64,000 nt of DNA from Cycas panzhihuaensis (GCA_023213395.1 CM041465.1:34727741-34791740), one strand, 5' to 3'. Positions 21,169 to 34,435 are shown, numbered from the stretch's first letter. Numbers and translations: made by a program. Notes: generated by a model from the sequence alone, not told the origin.

Positions 21169-21727
21169 CTACAAATACCCATATGTAGTAGACAAATTAT
21201 GAGTTTGTGAAGGTCTCTTCACTTACATTTTAACATTGTGCTTTTATCACTTAATCTAAGTCCACCTTTAGTAACTCACTTATGAAAATGTGAGAAGCCT
21301 TTCACTTGTAGTCTTTCTTCCTAGTTTCATATTTTAACTTCTCTATAGCTTCACTTGATAGTTCAATTACGAGTTTCTGAGAAGTATTTACTCATAAAAT
21401 ATCAACTTGTATACCCACTTCACATTTTCGTAACTTCATCCTTTGTTATCTATTTTTAGCATTCTACTATTTGTTGGAAAGCTAAAAATATTATCTTTTA
21501 TCTAATGGATTCATACTCTATAAATTATGTAAAAAGTCAAATGAATTTTTATATTCCAAAGAAGTTATAAAGGTTTGAGTACTTAGCATTTATGCTTACA
21601 TTAGTTTTTTGCCATATTCTTCCCTTATTCATATGATGTCCTTCCATGTTTATACTTTCTATCTGAGTAATCTAATTACTTTTGTTTTATGTAAGCAATA
21701 AGCATGGAGTGATTTTTAAATTAATTG
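21169..21727 (-). other. G1 3' noncoding region, middle segment, with tandem array
   Basis: Lies between C1 and C2. Units like those at 1480-1998 continue to about 21430 (tagtaactcacttatgaaaa near 21275, tagttcaattacgagtttct near 21360). The rest shows no coding signal. It is assigned to G1 by position and by the shared repeat. Confidence 0.5.
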
Positions 21728-22056
21728 GGTTAGAAAACACTAAATAAATAGACAGGATGCCATGATCATTTATGTACACAATAGACACAAATAAAATAAT
21801 CACATAGGATAACAAGTTTAATGTGGGAAACCCTTTCGAGAAAAACTCACCACAAGATTATAAAATTACATTGATACAAATCTACTATAATGTTACAATG
21901 GACTTAGATCTTAATTTATAGATCTATAAGTGCCTTGAATAATTAAATTTAGATTACATCTGTGGGTATATTTACATCACATATTACATCAAGAATATTC
22001 GTACAATATCTTCACATTTATATTAGTCGATAAATAGATATAATGCCACTCTAACA
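21728..22056 (-). repeat. C2 3' LTR (left)
   Basis: Colinear with 25527-25855, for example aatgtgggaaaccctttcga and acatcacatattacatcaag. Ends ctctaaca, followed by tcctctctt, the complement of a purine tract. Confidence 0.9.
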
Positions 22057-23480
22057 TCCTCTCTTAATATAAATGTGAGGTGTTAAAGCCTTCCTAGGGA
22101 TTGGTCTAACTCTTTATCCTTGTTGATAGATCCCCCCTTAAGGATAACCTTGTTGAATATCAAATTTACATGAATTTTAATGAAGCAATCTTTAGTAAGA
22201 GTTTGATAAACATGTCCTCAAGTTAATCTTCACTTAGATAAAACTCAACTTGCATCTACCTTGATCTAATCATCTCTCAGAAATAGTGGTGCTTTGCCTT
22301 GTATCTATGTGATTCTTTGGAAATATCTCTAAAAGTCTATACGACCATATAACTCCTCTCACACTCACACTTAGTCCATGATATTCATGCTTTTTCCTTG
22401 ACTAAACCAAGAGGTTGAGTATTGTAGATCTCCTTTTCAAGTCTTTGTTAAGAAATGTTGATATCCTATTCATTTGATATGACTCTCAACTATATGCAAT
22501 TGCTAAAGTAAAGATCAATCAAACTGATAACAATATTGAAACTAGTGCAAATGTCTTTTCATAACTGATTCCTTATTTTTATTTGAAATTTAGTGTATTA
22601 AGTCTTACACTTGCAATCTTGCATGTATCACTCCTCCTCTATTGCAACTTTTTATTATGAATATCCTTTTGTTAATATTATTTATGTCGATCCTTGTTCT
22701 TCAATCATCCTTTAGGTCTTTAATCATCATTCTAGATTCCTCAATAGGCTATAATAGAACATGAGTTACAATCTGTACCTCTTCTCATAATGGTTCATCA
22801 TTAATACTCCCACTAGGTCTCGCTTATGTCTCATAAATAATGTTAATTAAAAACTTCTATACCTATTGAATCATGGCTTGGAAAAGGAAAGGAATGAAGG
22901 ATAAAACCTATTTTTATATGACACCTCAACATGATATGGAAATAACTCATTTAATTAACACCTAGACTAATAACAATGCTTTCCCCCTATAGATCACATA
23001 ATTTATAAGCTTTGTTCTAAACCCCATATAAATATATTTTAAACTTTTGCAATCCTATTGTTATGATTTTTGTCTAAGATATATGCAATTATTGCACCTA
23101 AATAATCAGTGGAATGTTTTGTCGATCCAACATAATTCAAGGGGATAAGGCCATGAATAGCCTTAAAAGGGATCCCATTAAATAACTATTGTAATATCTT
23201 CTACCCAAAAGCATAGGAGGTAAATCCTTATAATGCACTAAACACCTCCACATCTACATCATAGTACCATTCTTCATTTGCAACATAATCTTACTAGGGT
23301 ACACGGGATAACCAACATCCCTATTTTATACCATAATCAAGGTAGAACTAATTTTAAGTCATTCTTGTAATACACCTTTAATTTCAATACAAACATATTA
23401 TTGAATCTACATTAGACTTGTTCAAATATACACACATGTTGAACCAACATTTGACATGTAATAAACCCCATGCTATCATT
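22057..23480 (-). pseudogene. C2 pol remnant
   Basis: Near 22150-22330 the minus strand reads the end of copia RNase H (KSKHHYF-like text, then VEFYLSED and a LEDMFIKLL block corresponding to DQLADIFTKPL). Text around 22480-22650 matches the RT N-terminal block (the region around KARLVAKG and ETFAPVV), but much decayed. Weak integrase-like text follows to about 23300. No frame is open. Confidence 0.6.
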
Positions 23481-23699
23481 TGTTCAACCGCTTAAAATAT
23501 AATAGTCCACCACGATCTAATAATCAATTATATAAGCATGCCAATAAATAGCAATTTTGAACCACTCCACTTCATATATCTGATGTAAAAGTACTACTAT
23601 ATATAAAAAAACACTACTTTCTTATAACAAATCACACATTTTAATAATGAATGTAATAATCAATTACCATTATTTATTTGCCCTATAGCTTAATATCTC

Positions 23700-23880
23700 C
23701 ATACAACACGCCCCTTCTATCAATCAATGAGCATATACCGATGTTGATAGGTTGCCCATTAATCATTCCCTCTTATCAATCAGTGAAAACCACTGCCATT
23801 GATATCTCACCCATTAATCATTCCCTCTTATCAATCAATGAAAAAACCACTGATATTGATAACTCACCCAACAAACTCTC
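23700..23880. repeat. 55-bp tandem repeat in C2
   Basis: cccattaatcattccctctt begins at 23756 and again at 23811, a 55-base period. A third, more diverged unit lies to the left from about 23700 (tctatcaatcaatgagcata). Each unit pairs atcaat with attgat, so it is also rich in small inverted repeats. The plus-strand frame at 23678-24019 is an artefact of this repeat. Confidence 0.75.
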
Positions 23881-25514
23881 TCATGTAAACACATGTAATA
23901 AAAGCATACTATCGCCTCATATTGTAATTATATCACTCACTTTGCGATTAATATGTCACCTCATGCATGTCATTAAATCTTTAAGACAATGTCATAGACC
24001 TCACAATACACCCACTTAAAAAAGAAAAAAGGCTAGATCTCATCCAATGATTTCTTTATATATCAAAGGTCACTTACAACATGAAATAAAGAAGGCCACT
24101 TAATATTTCAAGATAACTTAAGGTTATTAATGACTAATATCAAAATAAGCTCTTAATATATTGATAAAATTCTAATCAAAAAATTAATATATCAATAGCC
24201 ACGATTGATACCAGTTATGAAAAACTAACCAACAACCTTAATATATTAATCAAAAGACAAAATGCATTATATATTAATAAAAAGTGATTTCCATTAATCA
24301 AGGCAACTTTATATTAAAGGTGATTGATATATATCAAATATCAAACACGACTTTATATTAATCAACGGTGAACTCAACCATCCATTATCAAAATATATCA
24401 TCACATAATGAAGAACAAGCGATTAAAACGTCACACTAGCAATAAATATTAACTGGCAATTTAATAATATACTATTAGCAATTAAATTGATGAATACTTA
24501 GTATTTTAATCATAGATATATTATGGCTAACCTACAATCATTAGCACTACAGTTGACTTAATTTTATTCATTTAATTATGATTAAAGATATATCAACAAG
24601 CAATTGAATATTTAATCATTAGGCAACATAATGTATCAAACGAAGGGTGATTTAATAAATTTATCGAAATACCTTTAAGTATTATCACACAGTATTCATT
24701 CTGACTTACATATATTATTTGTGCAACTACATTCAAACTTAGTAACCTATGTATGTGTAATGCTTCTGTGCATCCCTTCCAGAGTTTGTGATCACCCATG
24801 ACAAACTCTTGTAGCCTCAATGACCCTCTATAAATGTGACCTATGGGAATTGCATAATATTCATGTGAAGAAGATATGTGGATACTTCATTATATGTGTC
24901 TTCCATAACTCTCCACATAGTGCAACCTATGTCTCTCCAAAGTCACAACTTTAGACTCAGAGAAATCTATTATTGTGTCTTTGCAAATATGATAGTTATA
25001 ATGTAGATTCTCTACTCATAAGGGATTTGAGTCTATGATTGCTTCATCTTAGTGATGAACTATGAACATGTTACCCAATCCTTCAAACCAGTGTCTTATT
25101 TTTAACAAATCCTCTTTTGCAAATAACTATCATGGTCTCTTAGTGGTAAACATAATGGAAACTTAAATAAGTAGATTTGGAACCTTCCACAAGTTCAAAA
25201 TAGACATCAACGACTAATAATTGACCAACTAAGGATTACACATTTTAAAAATAGTGGGTACCAACATTCGCTTCATACTTAGACACTTGCATAAAATAAA
25301 ACAACCTCTTCTATTCCTCTACATACCTTTGAAGACCATCAAATCACTACAAAACAAGTAATAGAAGGCACCAGAGATATGCATGATCATTACACCATTG
25401 TATTTGTTCTTTTGATTATCAGATAAGTCGATCCTCAAGGGGTGAGCCAATATTACCTAATAACCAATGATCGAATAATTCGTTTAACATTTGCCTACTT
25501 ATGCATGGCCATCA
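23881..25514 (-). other. C2 5' internal region, no recognisable gag
   Basis: AT-rich, with many ttgat/atcaa palindromic words at 24120-24420. No gag motif was seen. The minus frame at 24593-24820 has no known domain. Confidence 0.4.
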
Positions 25515-25526
25515 ACTCTAATACCA
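25515..25526 (-). other. C2 primer binding site
   Basis: actctaatacca reads TGGTATTAGAGT on the minus strand, one change from the initiator-Met-type TGGTATCAGAG, and touches the right LTR. Confidence 0.7.
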
Positions 25527-25855
25527 TTTTAGAAAACACCAAATAAACAAACAAGATATCAAGAACATTTATGTACATAATAGACACGAATAAACCAAGC
25601 ACATGGGATAATAGATTTGATGTGGGAAACCCTTTCGAGAAAAATCCACCATAGAATTATAAAATTACGTTATTACAAATCTGTAGTAATGTTACAATGG
25701 ACTTGGATCTTTATTTATAAATTTGTAAGTTCCTCAAATAATTACATTTGGATTACATTCGTCAACCTATTTACATCACATATTACATCAAGAATAATCA
25801 CATAATATCTCCACATTTATATTAGCCAGTAAGTGGATATAATACCACTCTAACA
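25527..25855 (-). repeat. C2 5' LTR (right)
   Basis: 329 bases, the same length as the left copy. Ends ctctaaca. Its first base pair is eroded (tttt where TG is expected). Confidence 0.9.
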
Positions 25856-26099
25856 AAATGAAGTGTTAAAAGAATATAGATAAATAACTTAAATCCATAT
25901 GAACTACAAACTATTTACAAAACCACTTATTATTCTAAGAGATCAAAATGGTGCATCCCCATACCTAGTGAAGCATAAATTGTCCATCCACCTCATATAG
26001 GAAGAACAAAATTAGAAGGAAAAGATATGCTTTATATATTTGACAATGTTATGGATTGATTAAGGTAGGTTAAGGAACTAACTCCTTATATCCCCATCC
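25856..26099 (-). other. G1 segment between C2 and integrase end
   Basis: No clear coding. Minus-strand text near 26060-26099 could be the tail of pol. Assigned to G1 by position. Confidence 0.4.
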
Positions 26100-29000
26100 T
26101 CATAAAAAAAATTATCCTTAATGCAACTTCATCCTATCGTAAATAGGTGAGGATGTTACCTAAAGCTTTTGTTTTGCAATATTTTCCCCTTTTAATTTAA
26201 TATTTTTAAGGTTTTTCTTTTTCAAAATTAGTTTTAAGTTAGCTACAATATTAATATATTCAAATGCATGATTTAAATTTGGTACATACTTCTTTAGCAA
26301 TAAAACATTGAACACATTATAAATTTAAAGATTTGGCGATAAAGTAAGATTATAAGTAACCTACCTAATTTGCTCTAAGATCCTAAATGGGCCATAGTAT
26401 CTTAGTGAAATTTTCTTATATATGCCTAAGTTGAGTGAGTTATGCTTCAGTCTTTCCAAAAGAATACATGTTCACCAACCTAAAATTTCTTCACTATCCT
26501 TTTTATGTCTACAAAGCTCATCTATCTATCTTGGGTTACCTTCAATTGCTTTCTAATGTTGACTACTTGCCTCTTAATTTCTTGTAGCATTTTCAGCCCC
26601 AACATGTACCTTTCTAGATTTTTTTAGCTAAGGGGTGTTATATTTTCTAATGCCTTAAAAGGACCCATACCCATGGAGGAATAAGTTCCATTATTATAGG
26701 CAAATTTGGTAAAAATAAGTAGTTTTCCTAGTTAGTTGGTTATTTTATTATATATATCTAAAATAAGTTTTCTACTGCTTAGTTCACTTTCTTTATTTGT
26801 CCATCGATTTTAGGATGATAAGTTATGCTAAATTTTAACTTTATACCTAATTTTTGAAACATAGATCTCTAAGACTTCAAAGTGGAATTATCATCTTTAT
26901 TTGACATAATGGGTTTAGATATACCATGTAATCTTACTATCTCCTTCATAAAGATAGCAATAACATTTTAAGTAGTATGAGTAGTATAAATTAGGATAAA
27001 ATATATAGTCTTTCTTAGCTTGTCTACCACCACCATGATGGCATCATGTAGCCAAGAGATCTTGGGTAATCCTATAATGAAATAAAAGGTGATTATTTTC
27101 TATTTCTACTTCAGAATCTCCAATGGATGTAATAACCCTCTAACATGTTTATGTTTAGCCTTAACCTTTTAGTGTGTCAAACATTTAGCTATAAAGCTTA
27201 TGACATCTCTCTTTATGCTTGACTAATGAAATTATTTTTCCACTGCTATATAAGTATTGTGATAACCTAGATGCCCTACATATGGTGTGATATCAATGAC
27301 ATGAATTACTAGTTTCTAGATTTTTGAATCATGTAGTATATAGATTCTCTATTAATATATTAGCATACCATTACCTCTTATTTGGTAGTATACATATTTT
27401 CATATAAGTTTATCATCTTCTTGATTTTGAATTTATTAGTTTTATAAGTCTTCCTTTGCTTGCCTATAATACTCATCATTCACATAAGCCTTTTAGATAA
27501 AATTTGTAATATTAAACTATTGCACACTTATTATAGCAATAGTTTTATGTGAACTCAATGTATCATCCACCTTCTTCTCCTTTCCTTTGATATACTTTGG
27601 TTGAAAATTAAATTCATATAAGTATTATATCTATTTGTGTTATCTTGAATTTAGGTCTAGTTATGTGAATATGTATTTGAGGTTGTCATGATCTATATAT
27701 GGTTTAAGTCTTTTTCCAAGTAGGTAATATCCATATACCTTAAGTATATATACAACTATTTTAAGCTCTAAGTAATGAGCGAGATAGTTCTTTTTACAGT
27801 ATTTTCTTTTCCTTGATTCATAAGAAACCACCCGACCATCCTATATCAAAATTACCCCTAAACCTTCAACAGAAGTATATTTGTAGACTAAGAAGTTTGA
27901 ATTTGGATTAGGTCCTATGAGAACTAGAGTTGTAGTAAGCAATTTCTATAGTAGCTAAAATCTTTCCTTACATAAATCTATTTATATGAACTTAGTACCC
28001 TTATTTTGTAAATAAGTAATAAGGCTTGTAATTCTAGTGAAGTTCTCTATATATCTCTAGTAGTAATCCATAAGTTCCATAAAATTGTACACCTCATGTA
28101 TATTTTTAGGTGATGGCCATTCTATAATGACTATGTTTTTTTGTGGATCAATTAAAATTCTTTCTTATGAAATAACATGTTCTCAATAGTACACATCTTC
28201 TTTGTAAATTTCACACTTACTTAGCTTAACATATAGCTTGCACTCTCTAAGTAATTATAATATAATTTACATATACTCTTCATGCTCTTTATTAATTTTT
28301 GAAATAGATCAAAATGTCATCTATGAACACTATGATGGATATGATTAATTTGTCTAAGTACTTTTCAAACACACTATTCGTTAAGCACATGAATGTTATG
28401 AGTACATTGGTTAATCCAAATTACATTACCAAAAAATCATAATGACTATATTTAATATTAATGGTAGTCTTAAAAACAACCCCTTCCTTGATTCTAAATT
28501 AGTAGTATGTTAATATTAGCTATATCTAAGTGAATAATTTAGCTCCCTTTATTTGATCAAATAAATCTTTAATTCAAGGAAAGGGATATTTATTATTAAT
28601 TATTACCTTGTTTAGTTATCAATAATTTATGCATAATCTTAAAGTCCCATCTTTCTTTTTCATAAATAAGGTTGGTGCTCCCCATTGTGAAATGATGGGC
28701 CTTATAAGTCCTTTATCAAGTAGGTCCTATAGCTATATTTTTAATTTAACCAATTTTAAAGTAGCCAAATGATATGATGCCTTATAGAGTGATATTGTTC
28801 CTTGAACAAGTTTGATTACATAATCCACTTCTCACTTGGATGGCAATCTTAGAAACTCATTTAGAATGCATCTTTAAATTATTTTATTACTAGATGATTC
28901 ACTTGGTGAGGTTCTATAAGGGTCCACTCTTTATTTACATGGAATGTAAAGGCTTGACATCCTTTCCTTAAGCATTTCTTTTCCTATATTACTAGAATCT

Positions 29001-29500
29001 ATTGAATACTAACTAGAAATTTCTTTCCTTGAATGAGAATAGGATCTCCATTATTGTTCAAGCACTCAACTAACTTGTTATAGCTACCAATATTTGGTTA
29101 GTATTTTACTAACCATTCTAAACCAATGATGGTATCATAATCCTCTAATGGTAGGATCTGAAATGTGGTAAAAGTAGATTATGATTCCTACTTTAATAGA
29201 TAGAAGGGTACATATCCTGTTACCTTCCCCTTGTTACTATTTTTTATATATGTAGTCAACTTTTCCTTATGAGTTTTAGCCTTAATCTTGCATTATTTTA
29301 CAACTTTGGGATTCAAGAAGTTGTGACTACTCCCAGAGTCAATGAGTATAATAAGATCTTGCCATGCAATATTATGAGTTGCATGTACCATAATGAATTG
29401 GTTGTTAACTTGTCTTCCCTAAATCATTGGATGCACATACATGTACCATGTATCTTGGGATTCATATTCTATAATGGGTTGTAGCTTTATGTTATAAGCT
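26100..29500 (-). pseudogene. G1 pol remnant: protease, RT, RNase H, integrase
   Basis: Minus-strand gypsy pol in standard order. The protease active site LIDSGSSHNF is at about 29318-29346. RT runs from about 28800 with [38 protein letters not shown] and DLFDQIKGAKLF, and the catalytic block VFIDDILIY at about 28308-28330. Integrase has the zinc-binding region (KRDVISFIAKCLTH) and a core in which the first catalytic Asp appears replaced (ITFYFIIGLPK for MDFI). MSNKD and TYHPKIDGQ then stand at the second and third catalytic positions. The C-terminal KHSLSLGIYKKIS and LRYYGPFRILEQI blocks lie near 26380-26460. Stops are frequent throughout. Confidence 0.8.
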
Positions 29501-30300
29501 TCTCCTCTTTGTCTTAGACTTCATAGACAATTAAGAGCATAGGGTCCTTACTCATTATGTCAATGGCATCTATCTTCCCTAATTTTCTAAGGATACTTAG
29601 GGGTAATGGATTAGGAATTGGGTTGTGTAGTAGACAACTGAATTTTCTCCTACCTTGATTAAACCTTTGTGATCTTAAATCCCTCCATAGTGGACCTAGC
29701 CTTAGTTTCCATCTTCTCTTTAAACCAACTTACTTGTCTTGCGGTTTTGCCTATTAGTCTTTACAATATCTAGCTTTATGAATTGCTTCTTCCAAAGTCT
29801 TAGGCTTAAGAATCCTAATTATGTTTTGAATATTATCCTTCAATATACTAATGAACCTATGAGTCTTTAATTTTTATTCTTATATGTAAGGGGCATATTG
29901 GATAAACTCAATGAATTCCATCTTATATTCATCTAATTTCATTCTCCCTTGCTTTAACTCATAGAAGGTTGATGTCTTCTGATCATAGTATCACTCTTAA
30001 TGCTAATTCTACTTGAAATATCTAACTACCTTACTCCATCTTATGTCTCTATCTCAAATCTCGTAGACCTACTTGTGATGTTCCCACCATAAAGATGCTT
30101 TACCTACTAAATAGTAAGTAATAATCCTTACCTTCTCATTATAACTAAAGTCATTTAATCTGAAGTAATTCTTAATGTTAAGAAGCCATAACCCTAATTT
30201 ACCTTCACTCTTAATTTCTCCATTGAAAATTGGTGGCCTCACCTTCCTCATCCCAAATTAGATTATATTCTTTTTAATTTTTCACTCACCTCATTTAGGA
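29501..30300 (-). pseudogene. G1 gag remnant
   Basis: The best preserved piece is 30069-30251, reading KVRPPIFNGEIKSEGK, then WLLNIKNYF, VRIITYYLVGKASLWWEHHK. This is the plant gypsy gag core (PPxFDGE, LxGKAxxWW). It belongs upstream of the protease at 29330, as expected. The C-terminal part with the zinc knuckle is not readable. Confidence 0.75.
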
Positions 30301-30851
30301 GTGTTATTAGAGGACTCAATGCTTATTGAGTATACTACTCACTATGTTCTCTAGCCCTTTTCTTAGTTTTTTTACTTGAATGCTCGTGAATTGATGATTC
30401 TTGGAGCCTACCTCTTCTTCCATTAATTTTTTAGACTCTTTTAATCCTTTTTTACTCAATAGTCTATTGAATGTTATGGAGAATCACCTTATGGCTTCTT
30501 AGAATTCTTTCATTATCTTTATTATAGATCTATAATTACTCTCATAAGCTATGATCAGTCTCCACTTATGCAATTGGAATGTTATTTTTTGAGTTCCCCT
30601 TATGCCTTGGAATATCTTTATAATTTATGTATTTAGAGATAAAGTCTCTTTGGCCTTATTTTACCCTTTAGGTATCATCCTTAAATAACATTCTTCCCAT
30701 CCTCATGTTGTCTGGGTATGATTTTCCCTAAGGCTAGTTAATATTCTACTAATATAGTAGAGTTTAACTTGCTCTCTCAGTAGGCTCTTATTGGTGATAC
30801 TAGCTCCAACTTTGAGGCTTTAATAAGTCAATTATGAGTTTCAACCTTGAA
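30301..30851 (-). other. G1 leader and gag N-terminus, unreadable
   Basis: Lies between gag and primer site. No motif was found. It should contain the gag start and 5' untranslated region. Confidence 0.4.
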
Positions 30852-30863
30852 GCTCTAATACCA
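30852..30863 (-). other. G1 primer binding site
   Basis: gctctaatacca reads TGGTATTAGAGC on the minus strand, one change from the initiator tRNA-Met-type TGGTATCAGAGC. Confidence 0.75.
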
Positions 30864-30872
30864 CCTCTATCA

Positions 30873-32320
30873 TGGCCCTCTCCCTACTGAGGGTTAGTTG
30901 TGACCTTACTTAGTTATAACTTACTTGAGTCTACTAACTAAGCCAACACCTTCTAAACTACTTAAATCACAAAAGTTTAAAACTAAGTATTGTACATGTG
31001 TATAGTAGAAAATATATACCTAAAAGATGTATTTAGTTTAGGAGAATAAAGAGGTCTCAAAAAATGCACCTAAAACACATTCCCAATAGTGGTATTTTAG
31101 AAAAAAATACAAATATTATAATAATACCATTAATCATTAAGCTATTATACATATACCTTGAATGTGAAATAAACCAAAGTAGATTACTTAGATAGATTCA
31201 CCACCCAATCAACCAAATTCCTAAAGAGGAGAATGCCCTTGAATTTCAACACATAATATATGCATTTGAGTACTAGTATGTCACTCTATACTCAACCCTA
31301 TAATATACCCCAATGACCTCTTAGTTATATACTAGTACACATAGCTAAAATATATTTGAGCCTTCTCATTATACCTTAACTTACTTAACAATAGTTAAAA
31401 ATACCATACTATATATGGTTCATCACTAAATCAATCTCTTTAGACTATATCTCTGAGTGACCTACATGTCTACATGTATCATCACTAGCTCCCATCATAA
31501 TGAGGGTATATATTTCATACTACATTAGCTCTCACCTATGAAGATGTTATGATTCCATACCCTAGAGGCACTACTTATGCCCACAATAATAATAACAAGG
31601 AGAGAACTCCCTCAACTCTCAAGGAGAGTCACTCAACCCTCATAGGAAAGGGCACATGCTCAACCCAAATTCTTAATATAATCTCAGAAGAAAGGGGACT
31701 TACTTAACCCAAATTCCTTTTAAACTAACATAGGATATTTTGTCAACCCTTAGGGAATAGGGTTTAGCTCAACCTAAACCACACATGCCAACAAAAATTT
31801 AGCATCATCAAAATAGTCTAATAAGATTAACATAATAATAGAAATATATATTAATGCCACTTACCAACTTGTCCCTTCCTAGGGATGGAGATAAACTCTA
31901 AAAGATCCTAAACAGAGTTGATTTATTTATCTTAGAATTATGTCTTTGGGTATAATCTTAATACATTTAAGCCCTCTTTCATAAAATTCAATTGTAAAAA
32001 TTTTAAGAAAGCTCCTCTATGAGCTTCAAAAATCATCCTATCATCATTCCTATAAATAATAGGCACATAGACCTAGTCTTGGTCTCCTAAGGATCTCTAG
32101 TTTCTCTTTAGCTCTAACCTCCTATATTCAACCCTCTAGCTTTTTAGTCATTCTCAACAATCTTTCCTCTTGAAGGATGATGGTATAAGAATATAGAAGA
32201 ATATAAAAAAAATACTCTTCTTTTTCTTCTTTTTTTGACTAAATCCATCACCCTTAGTGAATTGGTTTGTTATCACAAGCACTATCAAGTCTTAGTAGGT
32301 GGCTCTACCTTGTGGTATCT
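30873..32320 (-). repeat. G1 5' LTR (right)
   Basis: About 1.45 kb, beginning tggccctctcc shortly after the primer site. From 31369 it is colinear with 1-1019. The right limit is where similarity to the left copy ends, around ccttgtggtatct. Confidence 0.7.
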
Positions 32321-32370
32321 TAAAAAGAATGTCTAATTCCTTCCTATTCTTTTCCTTGAGTTAATGAATG
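32321..32370. other. Junction between G1 and C4
   Basis: Fifty bases not assigned to either element. It may be pre-insertion DNA or the unresolved end of an LTR. Confidence 0.4.
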
Positions 32371-32676
32371 TGTTAGATTAGGTATATTCTTTTGAGAGTT
32401 ATATTCCTATTCTTCCCCTCACACATGCAAGAGTATGCATGAGTTGTACCTTAGTATTTTCCTACTTTATAATTTTATTCCTTGTTCATAGTCTCATTAA
32501 AAGGAAGAGTGGTCTTGCTTTCATCAATTGATTGATTCATTGAGAGTAGATTGAGCCATTATACTATTTTATGATCTAATGCAAGATTATTTTTTATAAT
32601 CATTATGCAATAGTGTTTGTCTTATTGCTCTTATTTTCTTATCAAATTTTAATTTAGTTCTCTCATATTTCTAATA
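32371..32676 (+). repeat. C4 5' LTR
   Basis: Begins tgttagattagg and ends ctaata directly before the primer site. No second copy is in the window, so the start is inferred from the canonical TGTTAG. Confidence 0.6.
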
Positions 32677-32688
32677 TGGTATCAAAGC
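32677..32688 (+). other. C4 primer binding site
   Basis: tggtatcaaagc matches the initiator tRNA-Met 3' end pattern used by copia elements. Confidence 0.85.
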
Positions 32689-34435
32689 CCACGGTTCATT
32701 AAATGGGACTTTTTGAAGTTTTTCCATATACTTCAATATGTTTACATATTATTCTTGTAGTTTATATCTTTATTATTGATTCTTGTTATTTTCAAATAAA
32801 TCTATAAGGGTTTTCTCAGTTAGAAGGCCATTATTTTTGTTATAAGGGTACTTTTGATAACATTGGTCACTTCAAATCTCTAATTTTGTATTTCTTTTAC
32901 TTATGGGTTTGGGCACTAATTTTTGTGATGAGTTATTTTTGTTATAATTTTCTTCAGAAATCCAAAGGAGAGGATAACTCTCTAAATCCCATTTCTAGAT
33001 CTAAATTTATAAATTTTGACTCATTTTCTCTTTGTTTTTTATTGTAAATGCATTAATCATTTTGATATTAACCTATTTCTACCTTTAGATAATAGAAATC
33101 ACTTCGATTTAGATCAAAATTACTTGAAACTCATTAACAAAGTCACATGTGTGACATTTTAGCAACAACAATCATGATGGGTTAAAAAAATTTCAAACAC
33201 AGATTTATTTTTTTCTTTAATTTTCTTTTCTACTAATGCTTTAGTGATATTAAAGTATGCTTCAATCTATTTTATGCCTATAACCTTTGTTTTAAGAAGT
33301 TGATCATATGGTGTAAGGACCTTAGACTTGAAAAAAGGATAAGCACTATAACTCATATATTTGATATTTATTTTCAATGATTTTAGCTTTTAACATCTTA
33401 TTTTTTATTGATCTTTCATTCTACAAGTCCAAAATTGTAATTAGATATTGCAGCTATTGAGTCTCTTTATAAACTCATACTTGGGCTCTTAGTTTTTTGT
33501 AATAATTCTCACCATATCTAATTTAAACATTATTAGTTGTGTTTTATCAAATATACACAAACTAAATGATAAGAACTATTTAATCTAAAAGTTTAAATTT
33601 TTTAACATTTTGGCACTTAAAATATTAATGAAAGCCATAACCAGATCTACTCTAATTGTGACCAACAAAGATGTTGAAAATTAAAAATATCATAATAGAA
33701 AAGTTTTGGCTATCATTGGGCCTTCCATTTCCAATGACCTCATCACTCATTTTCGAGGGAAGACTTCATCAAAGGATGAATGGTGGATACTACAAAATAT
33801 GTATCAAATTAATGATTAAACTAGATTATTATACTTACTAAACTTACTTTATTCTTGTAAAATAATTATTAATGACTTAATATCCTTATATTTATAGAAA
33901 TCAAATAGATTAGAGATTAGTTGATTGTTGTTAGCATAGTAGTTAAAGACTAATCTACCAATTTAATGATAAATGTGGTTTAATTAATATTAAATAAAAA
34001 GATATGATTATTTTAGAGGGTTATAACTATTCATATTGGACATACCATTTGGATGACCATATATAAACCTAGAAACTATTCTAATTTGATAAAAAAATCA
34101 TCAATTTGATCCTACAATTATCTATGGTGGATGTTTTCTAGAAAAGGTTTTTCCACATAAACCCTTTGTCTTATGTACCTATGCTCTTATTATTGGTTGT
34201 CATATATGATCAAGATCTTATAGCTCAGAATACATACATGTTTTTATATTTCTTCATAATTACAATGGGTGAAAAATTTGAGGATAGGGAGCTTGTAAAT
34301 ATTACTCTCAATAATCTGTATGAAGGTTATTATATTTATATAGTTAGTTTAAATCTTATTGAGAGAGATCAAAAGCTTACTTTTAAGGAGCTTGTTAAAT
34401 TTGCCTTACATGACGATCAATGTATAAGAGGATAT
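32689..34435 (+). pseudogene. C4 leader and gag, first piece
   Basis: The first kilobase is leader with no motif. The end is copia gag: 34166-34438 reads FEDRELVNITLNNLYEGYYI, SLNLIERDQKLTFKELV and a final HDDQCIRGY, matching the block before the zinc knuckle (LNNLPxGY, LTFEELVGLLLxEEQR). C3 follows at once. Confidence 0.7.

Larger units (their letters stand above)
21728..25855 (-). mobile_element. C2: short, decayed Ty1/copia element
   Basis: Minus-strand copia with two 329-base LTRs, a polypurine tract (22057-22065) and a tRNA-Met-type primer site (25515-25526). Its flanks aattg (21723-21727) and aaatg (25856-25860) look like a target duplication with one mutation. The internal part is only 3.5 kb, and just RNase H, part of RT and integrase-like text are visible, so this copy has lost coding sequence. 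Confidence 0.85.
1..32320 (-). mobile_element. G1: decayed Ty3/gypsy element, split by nested insertions
   Basis: Minus-strand gypsy element whose left end lies outside the window. The parts seen, in minus-strand order, are the 5' LTR (30873-32320), a primer site at 30852-30863, gag near 30250, protease near 29330, RT with FIDD near 28320, integrase at 26250-27300, a long 3' noncoding part, and the 3' LTR ending near 1019. Everything between 1999 and 21168 (C1 plus T1) and between 21728 and 25855 (C2) is inserted foreign DNA. Removing it leaves about 6.5 kb of internal sequence, a normal gypsy size. The order pro-RT-INT and the KHSL/YYGPF-type integrase C-terminus fit chromovirus-like gypsy elements, but a chromodomain was not confirmed. 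Every domain carries stops. Confidence 0.8.

Noticed and set aside
23678-24019. Plus-strand frame of 113 codons
   Set aside because: Produced by the 55-bp tandem repeat.
23700-24420. Possible CRISPR-like or inverted-repeat array
   Set aside because: Units are adjacent direct repeats without unique spacers, in a plant retroelement context.
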